8,771 nucleotides of DNA from Ruminococcaceae bacterium UBA1448 (lineage in GTDB: Bacteria > Bacillota > Clostridia > Oscillospirales > Ruminococcaceae): positions 25,626 to 34,396 of the forward strand of contig DCTE01000022.1 of NCBI GenBank assembly GCA_002329405.1, written 5' to 3'. Positions within the stretch are counted from its first letter, which is position 1, and each line of letters begins with the position of its first letter. The notes under the pieces are model-generated. The model did no database searches, was not told where the DNA came from, and saw only the letters and a list, made by a program, of their open reading frames with translations. A program made the translations under genes and the position numbers. Positions 6,679 to 8,771 of this stretch are shown piece by piece.

Positions 6679-7218
6679 TCATCTACAGCCATTCTCCTCC
6701 TGCGGCATCGGATACTCCATTACATAGTCATCCATAACAAAACCGTTTCCAATATCATTCTTTTCCATTCTGACACAGTGAAAGCCAAAATGGTGATAGA
6801 CCGCGATCACGTCTGCATTAAACCGGTTGACATTGAGAAAAATCGCTGACAAGCCTTCTTTTGCTGTCTCTTCCCGGATAAACGCAAACATTTTTGCTGC
6901 GATCCCTCTTCCCCGGAATTCCCGGTCAAGATAAAACTTGCTCAGATACATCCGTTCACCGCGCGGATAAAAAGCAATAAATCCTGCCCAGCATCCATCC
7001 GCCTGTACGATATAATACCGGTATCCTCCCGAGACAATCTGCTCATGGATTGCCTCAACCGACTGAAACCGGGCGATCATATAGCTGTTCTGATCGGGAC
7101 CAATAATCGGATCAAAATGTTCCCGTACAATCTTCCCGGCAAAATCCGAGAGTTTCTTCACCGTTTCACTGTCGGCAGCATTTACCGGCAGAAAACAAAC
7201 TTCATTTGTCTGCGTCAT
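6679..7218 (-). CDS. GNAT-family N-acetyltransferase
   Basis: The 179-residue product has the GNAT fold. The acetyl-CoA pyrophosphate loop is REFRGRGIAAKMF (about 99-111), matching the R/Q-x-x-G-x-G/A signature. It is preceded by the beta strand RMYLSKFYLD (89-98) and followed by LNVNRFNADVIAVYHHFGF (128-146), the usual motif B with N and Y near CoA. The N-terminal part has FDPIIGPDQNSYMIARFQS (35-53), seen in a clostridial and bifidobacterial GNAT subgroup. These enzymes move an acetyl group from acetyl-CoA to an amine; the substrate cannot be told from sequence. The start ATG at 7218 overlaps the grpB stop as ATGA, and the stop overlaps an in-frame upstream ATG of mutL in the same way. Both junctions point to co-translation within the mutS-mutL transcript. 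Confidence 0.85.
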   Translation of the reverse strand: MTQTNEVCFLPVNAADSETVKKLSDFAGKIVREHFDPIIGPDQNSYMIARFQSVEAIHEQIVSGGYRYYIVQADGCWAGFIAFYPRGERMYLSKFYLDREFRGRGIAAKMFAFIREETAKEGLSAIFLNVNRFNADVIAVYHHFGFHCVRMEKNDIGNGFVMDDYVMEYPMPQEENGCR

Positions 7219-7814
7219 GACCTTTTCAGCCCCTTTTCGGTATCCGTCTCATAACGTCCATCATACAGCTGTCTTGCCTTTTCGGTGACCGAACGGACAA
7301 AGGCGGTTTTCGCGGCAGTATATCCGTCCCGGTCATGTTCAAACTGTTTCCAGAGAGCCAGCTTAAGCTGTTCATATTCCTTTGCGACCTGCGGATATTC
7401 GATCAGATAATCCCGGAAATAGAGTTCGTCATGATCTCCTTCCAGCCGCAGATGCAGATGGTACACCTTTTCAGCAAACCCGTTCTCGGTATAACCCATA
7501 TTGAACGAAAGGCGGGTTTCCCCACGGGACATCAGCGTATAACCACATCCGGTCAGCAGGCCGGTCATCTCTTCCAGATTGCTGTCCTTTTTGACTTCTA
7601 CCAGAATATCCACCGTCGGTTTTGCCCAGATAGTCCCGATTGCGGTACTGCCAACATGGCTGATACGAATAAGCTGTTCTGGCGGCAGTACCCGTAACAC
7701 AACCGCTTGCTGTTCCCGGTACCATTCCGGCCATTCGGGATTGTAGGGAGTCAGGATAATCGGGAACAACTGCCACAACTGTTCCAGCGTCATTTCAGAT
7801 AATCTGCTGCCCAT
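7215..7814 (-). CDS. GrpB-family protein (UPF0157, nucleotidyltransferase fold)
   Basis: The 199-residue product matches the GrpB/UPF0157 family. It opens with MTLEQLWQLFPIILTPYNPEW (residues 8-28), then RISHVGSTAIGTIWAKPTVDILVEV (50-74), which holds the nucleotidyltransferase-like glycine-serine pair (55-56) and Asp69. Further family blocks are KVYHLHLR (116-123), LYFRDYL (131-137) and DGYTAAKTAFV (163-173). The family belongs to the polymerase-beta-like nucleotidyltransferase superfamily; its biochemical activity is not established, and the fold is the basis for the call. The ATG at 7814 follows the mutS stop by 14 bases and has AAGAGGAT as ribosome site. The last four bases overlap the GNAT start. 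The two genes form a coupled pair inserted between mutS and mutL. Codon use looks like that of the neighbours, so recent foreign origin is not obvious. Confidence 0.88.
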   Translation of the reverse strand: MGSRLSEMTLEQLWQLFPIILTPYNPEWPEWYREQQAVVLRVLPPEQLIRISHVGSTAIGTIWAKPTVDILVEVKKDSNLEEMTGLLTGCGYTLMSRGETRLSFNMGYTENGFAEKVYHLHLRLEGDHDELYFRDYLIEYPQVAKEYEQLKLALWKQFEHDRDGYTAAKTAFVRSVTEKARQLYDGRYETDTEKGLKRS

Positions 7815-7828
7815 CTTTTATCCTCTTT

Positions 7829-8770
7829 TCAGATCATCATTTTTTTCAGTTCATACAAAAAGTCGAGCGCATCACGGGGCGTCATCGAATCCAAATCAGA
7901 CTGACGGAGCATTCGCAGCGCCTTTTCCTCCTGCTGCTGGGTCATCGAAACCTGCAGCTGCTCATTCTGTTCCAGCTGACCGCCCTGTTCTTTTGCAACC
8001 TCACGGGCTGCGGCAGCACTGTCTTCCAGCTGTTTTAAAATCACCTTTGCCCTGCGGATGACCTTCTGGGGCACACCGGCAAGATGAGCAACCTCAATAC
8101 CGTAGGAATCATCGGTTCCACCCCGCACAATCTTGCGCAGGAAGATGATGTCATCTCCTCGACGGCGGACCGCGATATTATAGTTGACGATACCGGGAAA
8201 CTGATTTTCCAGATCGGTCAGTTCATGGTAATGGGTTGCAAACATCGTTTTACAGCCCAGACCCTTTTCATTAAGGATGTACTCAACGACTGCCCGCGCA
8301 ATACTCATCCCGTCAAAAGTAGAGGTTCCGCGCCCAATCTCGTCGAGCAGCACCAGACTGCGGGGGGTCGCATTTTTGAGGATCGTGGCGACCTCACTCA
8401 TCTCGACCATAAAAGTCGACTGGCCGGCTGTCAGGTCATCCGACGCACCGACACGGGTAAAAATCCGGTCACAGACTGAAATTTCCGCCGACTGAGCCGG
8501 AACAAACGACCCGATCTGGGCCATAATCGTAATCAATGCCACCTGCCGCATATAGGTGGATTTACCGGCCATATTCGGTCCGGTGATAATTGCAATCCGG
8601 TTGGACGCTCCATCCAGCAGGGTATCATTGGGAATAAACGAAGTGTTTTCCTTTTTGCCGGCCAGCCCGCTCTCAGCACTCAGTTTTTCGACCACCGGAT
8701 GCCGTCCGCCGATAATATGAATCTTGCCGGAAATAGTCACCTCCGGCCGGACATACCGGTTCTGAACCGC
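7829..8770 (-). CDS. mutS: DNA mismatch repair protein MutS, C-terminal part (5' end beyond window)
   Basis: The frame is open to the right edge and yields 313 residues of the C-terminal part; a GTG at 8740 lies inside the gene and is not the start. The visible portion begins in the connection to the ATPase (NRYVRPEVTISGKIHIIGGR, RHPVVE). It contains Walker A GPNMAGKST (64-72), DRIFTRVGASDDLTAGQSTFM (101-121), Walker B LVLLDEIGRGTST (139-151) and the ATHYHEL switch (178-184). A helix-turn-helix region follows at about 221-246. MutS clamps on mismatched DNA and, on ATP binding, recruits MutL. A full MutS is about 850-880 residues, so some two-thirds lie outside. The tail after 250 is Gln/Glu/Ala-rich and ends in a final helical segment. 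In it, QVSM (273-276) sits where many Firmicutes carry a clamp-binding QLSLF-like motif. It heads the operon segment seen here. Confidence 0.97.
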   Translation of the reverse strand, partial: AVQNRYVRPEVTISGKIHIIGGRHPVVEKLSAESGLAGKKENTSFIPNDTLLDGASNRIAIITGPNMAGKSTYMRQVALITIMAQIGSFVPAQSAEISVCDRIFTRVGASDDLTAGQSTFMVEMSEVATILKNATPRSLVLLDEIGRGTSTFDGMSIARAVVEYILNEKGLGCKTMFATHYHELTDLENQFPGIVNYNIAVRRRGDDIIFLRKIVRGGTDDSYGIEVAHLAGVPQKVIRRAKVILKQLEDSAAAAREVAKEQGGQLEQNEQLQVSMTQQQEEKALRMLRQSDLDSMTPRDALDFLYELKKMMI

Positions 8771-8771
8771 A

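Overview
All ten protein genes that can be supported lie on the minus strand, packed almost end to end. The set and its order (mutS, mutL, miaA, hfq, then yggS, sepF and ylmH) suggest a chromosomal housekeeping region of a Gram-positive bacterium of class Clostridia, probably of the Oscillospiraceae/Ruminococcaceae kind. Supporting signs are a Firmicutes-type MutL with endonuclease motifs, SepF and YlmH, short AT-tolerant Hfq, strong AGGAGG-like ribosome binding sites, and moderately GC-rich coding DNA. The placement is inference from gene content; no marker gene such as rRNA is present.

Layout in the direction of transcription (right to left): the C-terminal part of mutS (enters from the right edge), a GrpB-family nucleotidyltransferase-fold protein, a GNAT acetyltransferase, mutL, miaA, then the only sizeable non-coding gap (about 170 bp) holding a very good sigma-A-type promoter and a structured leader, then hfq, an HlyD-like membrane-anchored adaptor protein, yggS (PLP-binding protein), sepF (FtsZ-associated division protein) and the start of ylmH (S4-domain RNA-binding protein), which runs off the left edge.

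Functionally there are two blocks. The first joins DNA mismatch repair (MutS recognises mismatches, MutL nicks the strand) to tRNA modification (MiaA), with a two-gene GrpB/GNAT insert that is tied to its neighbours by 4-bp ATGA overlaps. The second is headed by hfq with its own promoter and leads through the adaptor gene into the yggS-sepF-ylmH division/PLP homeostasis cluster found in many Firmicutes, here without a ylmG (YggT) gene between sepF and ylmH. Every junction inside the blocks is a short gap (up to 34 bp) or an overlap, so co-transcription is likely.

No mobile element, CRISPR array, rRNA, tRNA, phage gene or obvious terminator was seen. I found no convincing new defence or biosynthetic system. 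The most interesting signals are the alternating inverted repeats at the predicted hfq transcription start, the GrpB/GNAT insert inside the mismatch-repair operon, a degenerate sliding-clamp motif in MutS beside a good one in MutL, and the HlyD-like gene linking hfq to division genes.
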